A stretch of 64,000 nucleotides of DNA from Mytilisepta virgata. Lineage: Eukaryota > Mollusca > Bivalvia > Mytilida > Mytilidae. The notes under the pieces are model-generated. The model was not told the DNA's origin, did not search any database, and saw only the letters and a program-made list of their open reading frames with translations. Positions 12,789-24,900 of this stretch are shown in pieces. Every line of letters starts with the position of its first letter. Positions within the stretch are counted from its first letter, which is position 1. The stretch spans positions 10,124,001 through 10,188,000 of the forward strand of contig CM051508.1 of NCBI GenBank assembly GCA_028015205.1, written 5' to 3'. Made by a program: the position numbers and the translations under genes.

Positions 12789-15105
12789 TAGTGATCTTGT
12801 TCTACATGAACGATATATATCTGATGTTTACCCGTGTTACAGTATAGTGTTCTTGTTCTACATGAACGATATGTATCCGATGTTTTCCTGTGTTACAGTA
12901 TAGTGTTCTTGTTCTACATGAACGATATTTATCCGATGTTTTCCTGAGTTACAGTATAGTGATCTTGTTCTACATGAACGATATGTATCCGATGTTTTCT
13001 TGAGTTACAGTATAGTGATCTTGTTTTACATGAACGATATTTATCCGATGTTTACCTGTGTTACAGTATAGTGATCTTGTTCTACATGAACGATATGTAT
13101 TCAATGTTTAGCTGTGTTACAGTATAGTGATCTTGTTCTACATGAACGATATGTATCCAATGTTTACCCGTGTTACAGTATAGTGATGTTGTTCTGCATG
13201 AGCGATATGTATCCAATGTTTACCTGTGTTACAGTATAGTGATCTTGTTCTACATGAACGATATATATCTGATGTTTACCCGTGTTACAGTATAGTGTTC
13301 TTGTTCTACATGAACGATATGTATCCGATGTTTTCCTGTGTTACAGTATAGTGTTCTTGTTCTACATGAACGATATTTATCCGATGTTTTCCTGTGTTAC
13401 AGTGTAGTGATCTTGTTCTACATGAACGATATATATCTGATGTTTACCCGTGTTACAGTATAGTGTTCTTGTTCTACATGAACGATATGTATCCGATGTT
13501 TTCCTGTGTTACAGTATAGTGTTCTTGTTCTACATGAACGATATTTATCCGATGTTTTCCTGAGTTACAGTATAGTGATCTTGTTCTACATGAACGATAT
13601 GTATCCGATGTTTACCTGTGTTACAGTATAGTGTTCTTGTTCTACATGAACGATATGTATCCGATGTTTTCCTGTGTTACAGTATAGTGTTCTTGTTCTA
13701 CATGAACGATATTTATCCGATGTTTTCCTGAGTTACAGTATAGTGATCTTGTTCTACATGAACGATATGTATCCGATGTTTACCTGTGTTACAGTATAGT
13801 GTTCTTGTTCTACATGAACGATATGTATCCGATGTTTTCCTGTGTTAAAGTATAGTGATCTTGATCTACATGAACGATATGTATCAAATGTTTACCTGTG
13901 TTACAGTATAGTGTTCTTGTTCTACATGAACGATACGTATTTAATGTTTACCTGTGTTACAGTATAATGATCTTGTTCTACATGATGGATATGTATCCGA
14001 TGTTTACCTGTGTTACAGTATAGTGTTCTTGTTCTACATGAACGATATGTATCTGATGTTTACCTGTGTTACAGTATAGTGTTCTTGTTCTACATGAACG
14101 ATATGTATCCGATGTTTTCCTGTGTTACAGTATAGTGTTCTTGTTCCACATGAACGATATGTATCCGATGTTTTCCTGTGTTACAGTATAGTGATCTTGT
14201 TCTACATGAACGATATGTATCCGATGTTTTCCTGTGTTACAGTATAGTGATCTTGATCTACATGAACGATATGTATCCAATGTTTACCTGTGTTACAGTA
14301 TAGTGATCTTGTCCTACATGAACGATATGTATCCAATGTTTACCTGTGTTACAGTATAGTGATCTTGTTCTACATGAACGATATGTATCAAATGTTTACC
14401 TGTGTTACAGTATAGTGATCTTGTTCTACATGAACGATATGTATCCGATGTTTACCTGTGTTACAGTATAGTGATCTTGTTCTACATGAACGATATGTAT
14501 TCAATGTTTACCTGTGTTACAGTATAGTGTTCTTGTTCTACATGAACGATATGTATCCGATGTTTTCCTGTGTTACAGTATAGTATTCTTGTTCTACATG
14601 AACGATATTTATCCGATGTTTTCTTGAGTTACAGTATAGTGATCTTGTTCTACATGAACGATATTTATCCGATGTTTACCTGTGTTACATGTTCTACATG
14701 AACGATATGTATTCAATGTTTAGCTGTGTTACAGTATAGTGATCTTGTTCTACATGAACGATATGTATCCAATGTTTACCCGTGTTACAGTATAGTGATG
14801 TTGTTCTGCATGAGCGATATGTATCCAATGTTTACCTGTGTTACAGTATAGTGATCTTGTTCTACATGAACGATATATATCTGATGTTTACCCGTGTTAC
14901 AGTATAGTGTTCTTGTTCTACCTGAACGATATGTATCCGATGTTTTCCTGTGTTACAGTATAGTGTTCTTGTTCTACATGAACGATATTTATCCGATGTT
15001 TTCCTGTGTTACAGTGTAGTGATCTTGTTCTACATGAACGATATATATCTGATGTTTACCTGTGTTACAGTATAGTGTTCTTGTTCTACATGAACGATAT
15101 GTATC
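12789..15105. repeat. Higher-order satellite duplication, copy B
   Basis: Partner of 10281-12597. The match stops at about 15105, where tccga replaces tctga. Confidence 0.85.
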
Positions 15106-15649
15106 CGATGTTTTCCTGTGTTACAGTATAGTGTTCTTGTTCTACATGAACGATATTTATCCGATGTTTTCCTGAGTTACAGTATAGTGATCTTGTTCTA
15201 CATGAACGATATGTATCCGATGTTTACCTGTGTTACAGTATAGTGTTCTTGTTCTACATGAACGATATGTATCCGATGTTTTCCTGTGTTACAGTATAGT
15301 GTTCTTGTTCTACATGAACGATATTTATCCGATGTTTTCCTGAGTTACAGTATAGTGATCTTGTTCTACATGAACGATATGTATCCGATGTTTACCTGTG
15401 TTACAGTATAGTGTTCTTGTTCTACATGAACGATATGTATCCGATGTTTTCCTGTGTTACAGTATAGTGTTCTTGTTCTACATGAACGATATTTATCCGA
15501 TGTTTTCCTGAGTTACAGTATAGTGATCCTGTTCTACATGAACGATATGTATCCGATGTTTACCTGTGTTACAGTATAGTGTTCTTGTTCTACATGAACG
15601 ATATGTATCCGATGTTTTCCTGTGTTACAGTATAGTGTTCTTGTTCTAC

Positions 15650-16906
15650 ATGAACGATATGTATCCAATGTTTACCTGTGTTACAGTATAGTGTTCTTGA
15701 TCTACATGAACGATATGTATCCAATGTTTACCTGTGTTACAGTATAGTGTTCTTGTTCTACATGAATGATATGTATCCAATGTTTACCTGTGTTACAGTA
15801 CAGTGATCTTGTTATACATGAACGATATGTATCCAGTGTTTACCTGTGTTACAGTATAGTGATCTTGTTCTACATGAACGATATGTATCAAATGTTTTCT
15901 TGTGTTACAGTATAGTGATCTTGTTCTACATGAACGATATGTATCCGATGTTTTCCTGTGTTACAGTATAGTGATCTTGTTCTACATGAACGATATGTAT
16001 CCAATGTTTACCTGTGTTACAGTATAGTGTTCTTGATCTACATGAACGATATGTATCCGATGTTTTCCTGTGTTACAGTATAGTGATCTTGTTCTACATA
16101 AACGATATGTATCCAATGTTTACCTGTGTTACAGTATAGTGTTCTTGATCTACATGAACGATATGTATCCAATGTTTACCTGTGTTACAGTATAGTGATC
16201 TTGTTCTACATGGACGATATGTATCAAATGTTTACCTGTGTTACAGTATAGTGATCGTGTTCTACATGAACGATATGTATCCAATGTTTACCTGTGTTAC
16301 AGTATAGTGTTCTTGATCTACATGAACGATATGTATCCAATGTTTACCTGTGTTACAGTATAGTGTTCTTGTTCTACATGAATGATATGTATCCAATGTT
16401 TACCTGTGTTACAGTACTGTGATCTTGTTCTACATGAACGATATGTATCCAGTGTTTACCTGTGTTACAGTATAGTGATCTTGTTCTACATGAACGATAT
16501 GTATCAAATGTTTTCTTGTGTTACAGTATAGTGATCTTGTTCTACATGAACGATATGTATCCGATGTTTTCCTGTGTTACAGTATAGTGATCTTGTTCTA
16601 CATGAACGATATGTATCCAATGTTTACCTGTGTTACAGTATAGTGTTCTTGATCTACATGAACGATATGTATCCGATGTTTTCCTGTGTTACAGTATAGT
16701 GATCTTGTTCTACATAAACGATATGTATCCAATGTTTACCTGTGTTACAGTATAGTGTTCTTGATCTACATGAACGATATGTATCCAATGTTTACCTGTG
16801 TTACAGTATAGTGATCTTGTTCTACATGGACGATATGTATCAAATGTTTACCTGTGTTACAGTATAGTGATCGTGTTCTACATGAACGATATGTATCCAA
16901 TGTTTA
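15650..16906. repeat. 11-monomer (616-bp) satellite duplication, pair 2
   Basis: About 15650-16290 repeats as 16266-16906. Shared variants are catgaatgat (15761/16377) and tggacg (16211/16827), both exactly 616 bp apart. Confidence 0.8.
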
Positions 16907-17689
16907 CCTGTGTTATAGTATAGTGATCTTGTTCTATATGAACGATATGTATCCGATGTTTACCTGTGTTACAGTATAGTGATCTTGTTCTACATGAACG
17001 ATATGTATCTGATGTTTACCTGTGTTACAGTATAGTGTTCTTGTTCTACATGAACGATATGTATCCAATGTTTACCTGTGTTACAGTATAGTGATCTTGT
17101 TCTACATGAACGATATATATCCAATGTTTTCCTGTGTTACAGTATAGTGATCTTGTTCTACATGAACGATATGTATCCAATGTTTACCTGTGTTATAGTA
17201 TAGTGATCTTGTTCTATATGAACGATATGTATCCGATGTTTACCTGTGTTACAGTATAGTGATCTTGTTCTACATGAACGATATATATCCAATGTTTTCC
17301 TGTGTTACAGTATAGTGATCTTGTTCTACATGAACGATATATATCCAATGTTTTCCTGTGTTACAGTATAGTGATCTTGTTCTACATGAACGATATGTAT
17401 CCAATGTTTACCTGTGTTACAGTATAGTGATCTTGTTCTACATGAACGATATGTATCCAATGTTTACCTGTGTTACAGTATAGTGATCGTGTTATATATG
17501 GACGATATGTATCCGATGTTTACCTGTGTTACAGTATAGTGATCGTGTTATACATGAACGATATGTATCCGATGTTTACCTGTGTTACAGTATAATTAAC
17601 TTGTTCTACATGAACGATATGTATCCAGTATTTACCTGCAGCTGGGTGACAGTATACTGATCTTGTTCTACATGAACGACTACATTTAA

Positions 17690-18266
17690 TACATTCTAAC
17701 ATTTCATTTTCACTTTCTGGGTTGGATTTAATATTAGTCGTAGCCTTATTATTCTTGATTAAATCTATTAGTTTTCCTAATTGTTGTTCTAGTAATTTAT
17801 TGAGTGTCTTAATATTTACATTTCTCATCGATTGAAGTGAGCATTTTATTAATTCATGTATTCTCTCATATATTTCACTATATTTGTTTCATTCACTAGC
17901 ATTTTGCTTGAAGTTCGATAAAAAATTCACTGTAAATTCATTCATGTTTCCATTTGATACACGTATATGTTGTACAATATTATTTCTGTAATTGAAGTTA
18001 TTTGCACATTAAATTTTGTACCTTTTGGTGTTGGATAATTTTCACAAAAGCTCCTCATCTTGTGAAATTATATGACAGGCTTTTTATTCTTTTTGTAGCT
18101 GTTAATTTTCTCTCTAATGATTTTTCAAAGTTCAGGTCATAATTTTGCTTCACAGATACTGCATTTGTATTTAGATTATCATAATGCTCCTATTTGACGC
18201 TCTGTTTCTTATATTAAGGCTTATTGTACCAGGAACTATTGTTTTTTCACTCGCTGATGTTGCCAT
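17690..18266 (-). pseudogene. Decayed ORF of unknown function next to the satellite
   Basis: On the minus strand a possible start at 18266 gives MATSASEKTIVPGTISL and continues with stops and frame changes. Later pieces read as ordinary protein (MNEFTVNFLSNFKQNA, then NKLLEQQLGKLIDLIKNN). The best-preserved part is about 17690-17828. Asn/Lys-rich composition and broken frame suggest a dead mobile-element ORF or retrocopy. I do not recognise a family. Confidence 0.35.
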
Positions 18267-18269
18267 TTC

Positions 18270-19100
18270 TGTAATTCTATTGACTTCACTGTTCTATCAC
18301 CATGGAGCTACTTTAGACAATTGAGCGATAGGAAAGCTTCATTCAAAATTTCTAAAACTATTAAAACTTAATTTAATAAAAATTCAATAAGGATAAAATC
18401 TCATAAAACAAAGGGAAAGGAAAATAATAAATACATTTTTTTTTATCGCATCTCAAGTTAGATTCAAAGATGGTCGACCTGCTGTCTAGTTGAAAATTTA
18501 TTACTTCTGTATAAAAGTGTGTATTATCGGATAAAAGGGTAAAAAAGAAATATTTCACGTTTCAAAATATATTGAATATAATAATAAAAGTGCCCTAGTA
18601 ACACCGCCACCACAATAAAAATATTAAAAGAATTCGTCTCTTCTTCTTCAGTCAGTCCATCATCCAACATCAACGGTCTCGTCCATCAGTATATTTTAAC
18701 ATGTATATATTAGATTATTTTGCGTATAAAATTCTCCAAAATTGCATGTTTTTTATTTCACATCAGGTTAATGTGTTATTGCTTCTTTGTCGCAAAAAAA
18801 AGTGGACTGTTTTTCATCCATTTTCCCTTAGCAATCTGAATTCAGATAATGCTCCTAAAAATAACGATCGATCTAAGATTTAACTACTATTTTTCAGTTC
18901 ATCGATCAATTTTATTGCTTCAAAATCAGATTGAAAATGTTACACAAAATTCTTAAATCACAGATGGCAGACATAAACTTACTTTTTTTTACTCTGTGTT
19001 TCTGTATTTTTCAGTGTTTTAACCATATGTGAATTTGAATTTAATAAATAAAATTGAAAATAATAAATGAAATTTAAAAATTAATCAATAAAATTTTATA
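18270..19100. other. AT-rich stretch, nothing recognised
   Basis: No ORF with protein-like features, no RNA gene and no clear repeat structure seen. Confidence 0.5.
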
Positions 19101-19250
19101 GAAATATATCATGTTTGCGCGTGGTATTTGCCAAAAAAAGAAAAATCGGTTGAGGGGTTGGTGAATTTCCCGAGCCATTATGCAAGGGAAATTCTCCAGC
19201 CTCTAAACCGGTATTTTTGGCAATTACCACGCACAAACATGATATATTTC
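19101..19250. mobile_element. Foldback/MITE-like inverted repeat
   Basis: Left arm gaaatatatcatgtttgcgc continues gtggtatttgccaaaaa. The reverse complement of the right arm is nearly the same (gaaatatatcatgtttgtgc, gtggtaattgccaaaaa). The arms are about 40 bp around an 80-bp centre. No coding capacity. Confidence 0.75.
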
Positions 19251-19875
19251 TTTAATTCCATCGAATATTCTTATCTCGCTGTTAAACGGAACAAATGTTG
19301 ATTTTTCGTTGAGACTTCGTGGTGACTATTTTAGACATGGTATTTTCCATTTAGCGTTGTTTTTTCACCAATACCACGATTTGTGGAATTCCCCAGAAGC
19401 AAATACAACGGAACAGTTACAAAATGATTGAAATTCATTAAATTTGCAAACAAATACAACTCATCTTGTGAAATCAAAATACAACATACTTATATAAGGT
19501 GGAATTATAATCATAATTCCATCTTTCTCATTAAAAATGCTTGTCCGTACTTACGTAATAATGTATTGCCATTAAATTTGACAGATAATTGTTTCTACAT
19601 ATATACACGTGTGTGCAAGAATTATCTTCCTGAGAGCATTTTACCTAATGTTTATGGTCAATATACGGAGACATCAGTTGTCACATGGAGTTACATGTAC
19701 ATATGACAAGGTAGATTAATTACACATGTCTTTGGACGTTTGATAAACCGTAACACCGAAGCGCATTTTAGTGATATTTTTTTTAAATTGTACAAGATGT
19801 TAAGATTATTAAAGTCATATAACATGTGATGATGAATGCAATGATTGTTTAATAAATTTAAATGAATATATCATC
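19251..19875. other. Intergenic, one unrecognised 92-codon ORF
   Basis: A plus-strand frame at 19428-19706 is open for 92 codons, but its residues show no motif and flanking sites do not support an exon. I treat it as chance. Confidence 0.4.
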
Positions 19876-19878
19876 AAC

Positions 19879-20196
19879 CTGATGGATGGATGTATGAATT
19901 ATTGTTTAACGTGCAGTGGCAAACACGTGCATATCAGAACGAGAACATGTTGATATCATAATGAATATGATCCCTGCTTTGTACTAGACCGACAGCTAAG
20001 TTGGATTTTTAATGTGCTAGCTCACGAGGTAACTGTCAGCAGGAAGACATATCACCTCACACGGACACATTATACTGACTCCTAGATGCCACGTGCTTGG
20101 CGGAGAAGCAACAAATACCAATTTTAATGTCTTTGGTTTGACCCGCGACCTTCCGCACTCGGGCCGAGCACGCTACCACGAGACCACGGAGGCGGT
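19879..20196 (-). mobile_element. tRNA-derived SINE, family 1, copy 1
   Basis: The minus-strand 5' end has a tRNA-like head (gaggcggt complement, gtggtctcgtggtagcgtgc A-box region) followed by a body ending near gatggatggatg. The body matches copies at 20390-20730, 25900-26746 and 59640-59927. Confidence 0.75.
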
Positions 20197-20389
20197 CACA
20201 ACCTGATGGAAGTAAGTACAATGGATCCTTAATATCGAGAAACTGCATTTATTGTAATGTCTCTGTTTGAATAAGAAATTTAAAATTGAAACAGTGCAGA
20301 CGTTTTTCGAACAGTAGCGGAGACACATTGAGGGTAACAGTATGAATTCAATAAAGAGTTATCAAACTTGGTTATGACCGAAATAATTG

Positions 20390-20730
20390 GATGGATCTAT
20401 GAATTATTGTTTAACATCTAGTGGTAATTATTTAATGCATATCAGGACGAGAACATATTGATATATGAATATGAATCCTGCTTTGTACTACACCGACACG
20501 CTGAGCTGGATTTCTAGCTCACGAGGTAACAGTCCACAGCAACATATTATACTGACTCCGAGCCAATCAGTCCTTTGCTCTAACATCTGGATGGCGTGTG
20601 CTTGGTAGAGAAGCAGTTATAATACAAATTTTAATGCTTTTGGTTTGACCCGGTCGTGGATCGCGGGGAACGAACCCGCGACCTTCTGCACTAGAGGCGA
20701 GCACGCTACCACGAGACCACAGAGGCGGTT
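20390..20730 (-). mobile_element. tRNA-derived SINE, family 1, copy 2
   Basis: This copy has the best tRNA-like head: A-box region tggtctcgtggtagcgtg and B-box region ggtcgcgggttcgttcc on the minus strand, then the shared body. It lies directly beyond copy 1 in the same orientation. Confidence 0.8.
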
Positions 20731-21096
20731 CCAAAGTAATTGGACATGAAGAAGACATGGAGATAATAGTTAGCAATGTTAGTAAACGCCAGGTGGAGCT
20801 GTTTTGGGGGAAATTATTTGAAAACTGGATTCCGCTTCTTTACAACCATTTCCAGCCTATTTTGGGACCAGTATACTATAAACAAACTGTGGTTTCCGCC
20901 CAGTGGCGCCTCTAGTGTTTACTGACATTGCTATAATAGTCGGGTTTTCGACCTTAAGACCAAAAGGAGACAATAACAAATATCATGGACAATATCTCTC
21001 CTATGGAATTTTACTAATGACACTAAAACACACACAGAAAAGAAATAAAACAAAAAATTACTGAATATGAAGTAAATATTACTTATAAAATGTTAC

Positions 21097-21102
21097 TTTA
21101 TT
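21097..21102 (-). promoter_or_regulatory. Polyadenylation signal AATAAA of the metalloprotease gene
   Basis: The hexamer lies on the minus strand 81 bp past the stop codon, in an AT-rich 3' UTR. It is the first canonical signal I see after the stop. Confidence 0.6.
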
Positions 21103-21182
21103 TCAAAATTAATAACAATAAATAATAAATTAATAAATGATAAAAAAAATATTATGAGATAACAAGTTATATGGACGATACA

Positions 21183-21941
21183 TTAAACGTCTTTGGTATT
21201 ACTGTTTTGTCTACCATAAATTATAGGCTTATATTCTGGTGGTCTTAAAGGATCTTTATTTGCAGTTGCTCCCCCTGTTTTAACAGGTGGTCGCAAAGCT
21301 TTCTTATCAAATTTATTTTCTATGGGTTTTTGTCGATCACCTACAGGTTTTAAATGCCCAGTCACTGGTTTGGAACTAGTGTCTTTTGTCTTAGGTTTCG
21401 TATCTGAAATTCTCCCTGCAGGTGTTACAGAACCTGAATCAGTTTTCCCGGAAGTAGGTTCTGAATTAGTATTTAATGCTGCTATTCTATCTTTAATTGT
21501 TGTTGCCGGCTTTGATATTTCTCGAGTCGAAGTCGGGAGCAATGTGCTATCTTCTGAAGACGATGTCCTGGGTTTTCGACTATCTTGCGGTTTCTTAGAA
21601 TTTGACTTTGGGCTTCTATTATGTAAACAATTTTGATCAGTCTTTGAGTCTGACAAATATTTTCCTGCACTTGCTCTGGTCTTACTGTGAGTTGTTGGGT
21701 TCAGACGTGAATCTGTGTTCTTTTCATGACTGAAATTTCTAAGCTCTCCATTCGTTTTCCCAGCCCCTGTTCTCAAATTAGAGCTAGGTTTTAGCACACC
21801 ATTTTCTAAATTTTTGTTTGTATGACTATTCAATGTTGGGAGTGATATTGTATTCTTTGTAGAATTACTGTTCTGATCCCTACTGCTTATTGACGACAAA
21901 GGCTTTCTGGGTGGTGGTTTTGAGGGTCTGGCAAATCTTTC
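21183..21941 (-). CDS. Metalloprotease exon 18: cytoplasmic tail and stop
   Basis: Residues 682-933, stop TAA at 21183-21185. Rich in Ser, Thr, Lys and Pro. PSKPPPRKPL (687-696) fits an SH3-binding site and PPEY (915-918) fits a WW-domain PPxY site; both functions are inference. No cysteine and no repeats of note. Acceptor TATTTTAG. Confidence 0.88.
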   Translation of the reverse strand, partial: ERFARPSKPPPRKPLSSISSRDQNSNSTKNTISLPTLNSHTNKNLENGVLKPSSNLRTGAGKTNGELRNFSHEKNTDSRLNPTTHSKTRASAGKYLSDSKTDQNCLHNRSPKSNSKKPQDSRKPRTSSSEDSTLLPTSTREISKPATTIKDRIAALNTNSEPTSGKTDSGSVTPAGRISDTKPKTKDTSSKPVTGHLKPVGDRQKPIENKFDKKALRPPVKTGGATANKDPLRPPEYKPIIYGRQNSNTKDV

Positions 21942-24900
21942 CTAAAATAGAAAAAAATATTATAAAATTAAACACGTTTATTGGTTGGTTAAGTAACTTA
22001 TTAGATGATAAATTTAATACCAATGTTTTTGCTCAATGGATTTGAAAGTATTTGACAGGATGATGATATAGTCAATTAAAAATATGGAAGACGAATCTTC
22101 ATTTTTGTTTTAAAAAGTAATGATAATTTTAAATTTAAAATATTCCATACATATATGTATAATACCTAATTTTCCATAAAAACAAAAAATGTAAAGTAAT
22201 TTTATATTTAAAATATATTTATTTTATATCAGTTTTTATCATGTCAGTTAGGACATAAAATTAATTATATTTTTAAACTTAATTATTGTCTCTATTATAT
22301 TCATAAATAGTGCATCTAAATGGTTAACACGTGATATTTAATGCAGAAAGAGTACAAAAGAGGGTAATATTAGTAAGTTATCACCTTGTGTTCAGGGGAG
22401 GTAATGAAATAAACTTCCTGTGGATCATTGGAGCAAAGTATAAAATAAAAAAAATACCAAGATAATGAGAGATGATGGATTGATTCTCGATACAAAGTCC
22501 TTACATGCAATCAAGCCAAAGAATAGATTTTCATTGCTACTTTTTTTTTATTTTCAGGCCTCAATGAGGCCTCTCACAAACAGGAAAATCTGGCACTTCG
22601 GTCCACGTGTAAGATAAAAATGTACCTATTATTGTTTGAGTGGAATTCTTTTTCATTTTAATATGATTCTCATTTCTGATCCAATCTGTGAGCTTTAAAA
22701 TTTTATTAAAACACAAAAGAGGTATACACGTATAATTCAGGCCTTTTTTTTACAAAATAGATTATTCTGAAATGGGGTAGGGACATCATTCTGAGTTCAA
22801 ATCTACATGCAGAAATCTTAAGTCTGATAGAAGTCATACAGGAATAGTAGATATCATTCATATGAATAATAAATTCTTACACTATGAACAATTAGCCTAA
22901 AATGTTACTGAAAACAATTAATTTGCAAGAATTGTCACTAAAAAATAACTATTCACCTAAAAATGTCCTTGAAAACTTTGTATTCTAAAAATGCCGTTGA
23001 AAAAAATGTATTCATATAAAATGCCTTTGAAACAACGCATTTGCCTAAATTGCTCATGAAAACAGGTATTCGTCTTAAATGGGCATTGAAAACATTATTT
23101 GACTAAAATGTCATTGAAAACAATGTATTTATTCGCCTTAAATGTCAATGAACACAATGTATTCGTCTTAAATGTCATTTAAAACAATGTATTTGCCAAA
23201 AGTTATATATGACTGACACAGAGCTGGACTTGGTCAACATAGACCGTAGAACTCGACTAAAATGTCATTGAAAACAATATATTCACCTAAAATGTTGAAA
23301 ACATTGTAACCAGTTGTTGGCATGATACGGGTTATGTTCTTCTCGTATAACTTATGATGGCATGATACTAAACCCCTATTAAACCCCTAACGTGAAAGAT
23401 TGTGGCTGATTTTCTATATGATATAGACATAATCTTTCGGTCAGTTTAATTGAGGTCTGGCTGGAGCTGGCATGTCAGTAACATCTAGTAGTCCTTTGTT
23501 AATATATATTGATCATTGTCATTTTGCTTAGTTTCTTCTGTTACCTTTTTAACATCGGACTCGGACATCTTTTGAACTGAGTTTTACTGTATGTATCGCT
23601 GTGTGTTTGTTTATTCCACATTGGCTAGAGGTATAGGGGGAGGGTTGAGATCTCACAAAACATGTTTAACCCCGTCACATGTTTGCGCCTGTCCCAAGTC
23701 AGGAACCTCTAGCCTTTGTTAGTCTTTTTTAGTGTTTTTTTTTATTTTAGTTCATTTTTATGTTTCGGAGTTTAGTGTACCGTACCGTGTATTTTTCTAA
23801 ACTAGTATGCATTATTGTTCAGGGGCCAGCTGAAGCCGGCCTCCGGGTGCGGGATTTTCTCGCTGCGTTGAAGACCCATTGGTAGCCTTGAGCTGTTTTC
23901 TGCTTTTTGGTCGGGTGGTTGTCTCTTTGACACATTTCCCGTTTTCATTCTCTATTCTAATTGCATAAAAATTGCGTTGAAAACATTATATTCGTCTAAA
24001 AAGTCATTGAAAACAGCGTGACTGCCGAAAATGACAAAGAAAACAAAGATGCCTAATCCTGAAATACTAATGGAAACATTGTATTTGTCTGAATTATGTA
24101 AATTTGAAACTGCGAGGTTACTGAAATGTTTTGAGAGCAGTGTGCAATATCAAATGGTATCTGGGGCCTGGGTGGCTAATGATCACTAGCCTGTCAACAC
24201 GGAGGTTGTGATTTCGAATCTCATCTGTGGCGGGGAGCATTCGACTCCGATCTTAGTTAACAAGGATTGCCAATTTTCCTACCGAAGGTCGGTGGTTCTC
24301 TCCGGGTATTCCGGCTTCCTCCACCTATAAAAACTAGCCGCCGCAAAACAGCCAAATGTGCTTAAAACTGCGTAAAACCCTAACTAAACAAACAAATAAA
24401 TGGTATCATGCTTCAAAATTATCATGCAGGATATTTATGTAAATCACATTCCTTTTTTTGTGATTACCGAATAAGTCTCAGATAATATCGTTCTAAATAT
24501 TAAGTCTAACTGGCCAAAGCTACATCTTACAATTACAAATCGTTTTACCTTTCCATTTCGCTCAGAAAGAGGTTTTCTTGTACCAGTAGCAGGAACCCGT
24601 CGCCTCCTATATACCAGTATCCCACAAACGACAGCTATTATCACTACAGGCACTGATACTCCGATCAGTATTTCATTGGTTCCATCTACAAAAAAATATT
24701 TAAAAAAAACATGTATAACTAACGTATAGTACCAATTCTGATATATTTACGAAAATAACTAAAATATTGTGGTTGGCTATGTTTTGTATATTTCTTGTTA
24801 ATTAATGATGACATTTTAAAGTAAGACGTAATTATTTAAAAGGTGAACTGTCCAATTGATAGAGGGCTTGGTTTCCTTCATGGTCTTCTCAAATTATTAT

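Larger units (their letters stand above)
9365..17680. repeat. 56-bp satellite array, about 148 monomers
   Basis: The monomer is, in pieces, tttacctgtgttacagtat / agtgatcttgttctacat / gaacgatatgtatccgatg. Recurrent variants are GTGATC or GTGTTC, TTTACC or TTTTCC, and GTATCC or TTATCC. One 44-bp monomer (12 nt deleted) occurs at about 12180 and again at about 14690. No long ORF runs through it and I see no gene. The right end decays at 17.6-17.7 kb. Confidence 0.97.

Noticed and set aside
9365..17680. Regular 56-bp repeats could suggest a CRISPR array.
   Set aside because: The whole 56-bp monomer repeats; there are no unique spacers and no cas genes, and the window is clearly animal DNA.
20567..20776. 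tRNA gene at the SINE head (minus strand).
   Set aside because: A and B boxes are present, but the acceptor and anticodon stems do not pair and the sequence continues into a repeated SINE body.
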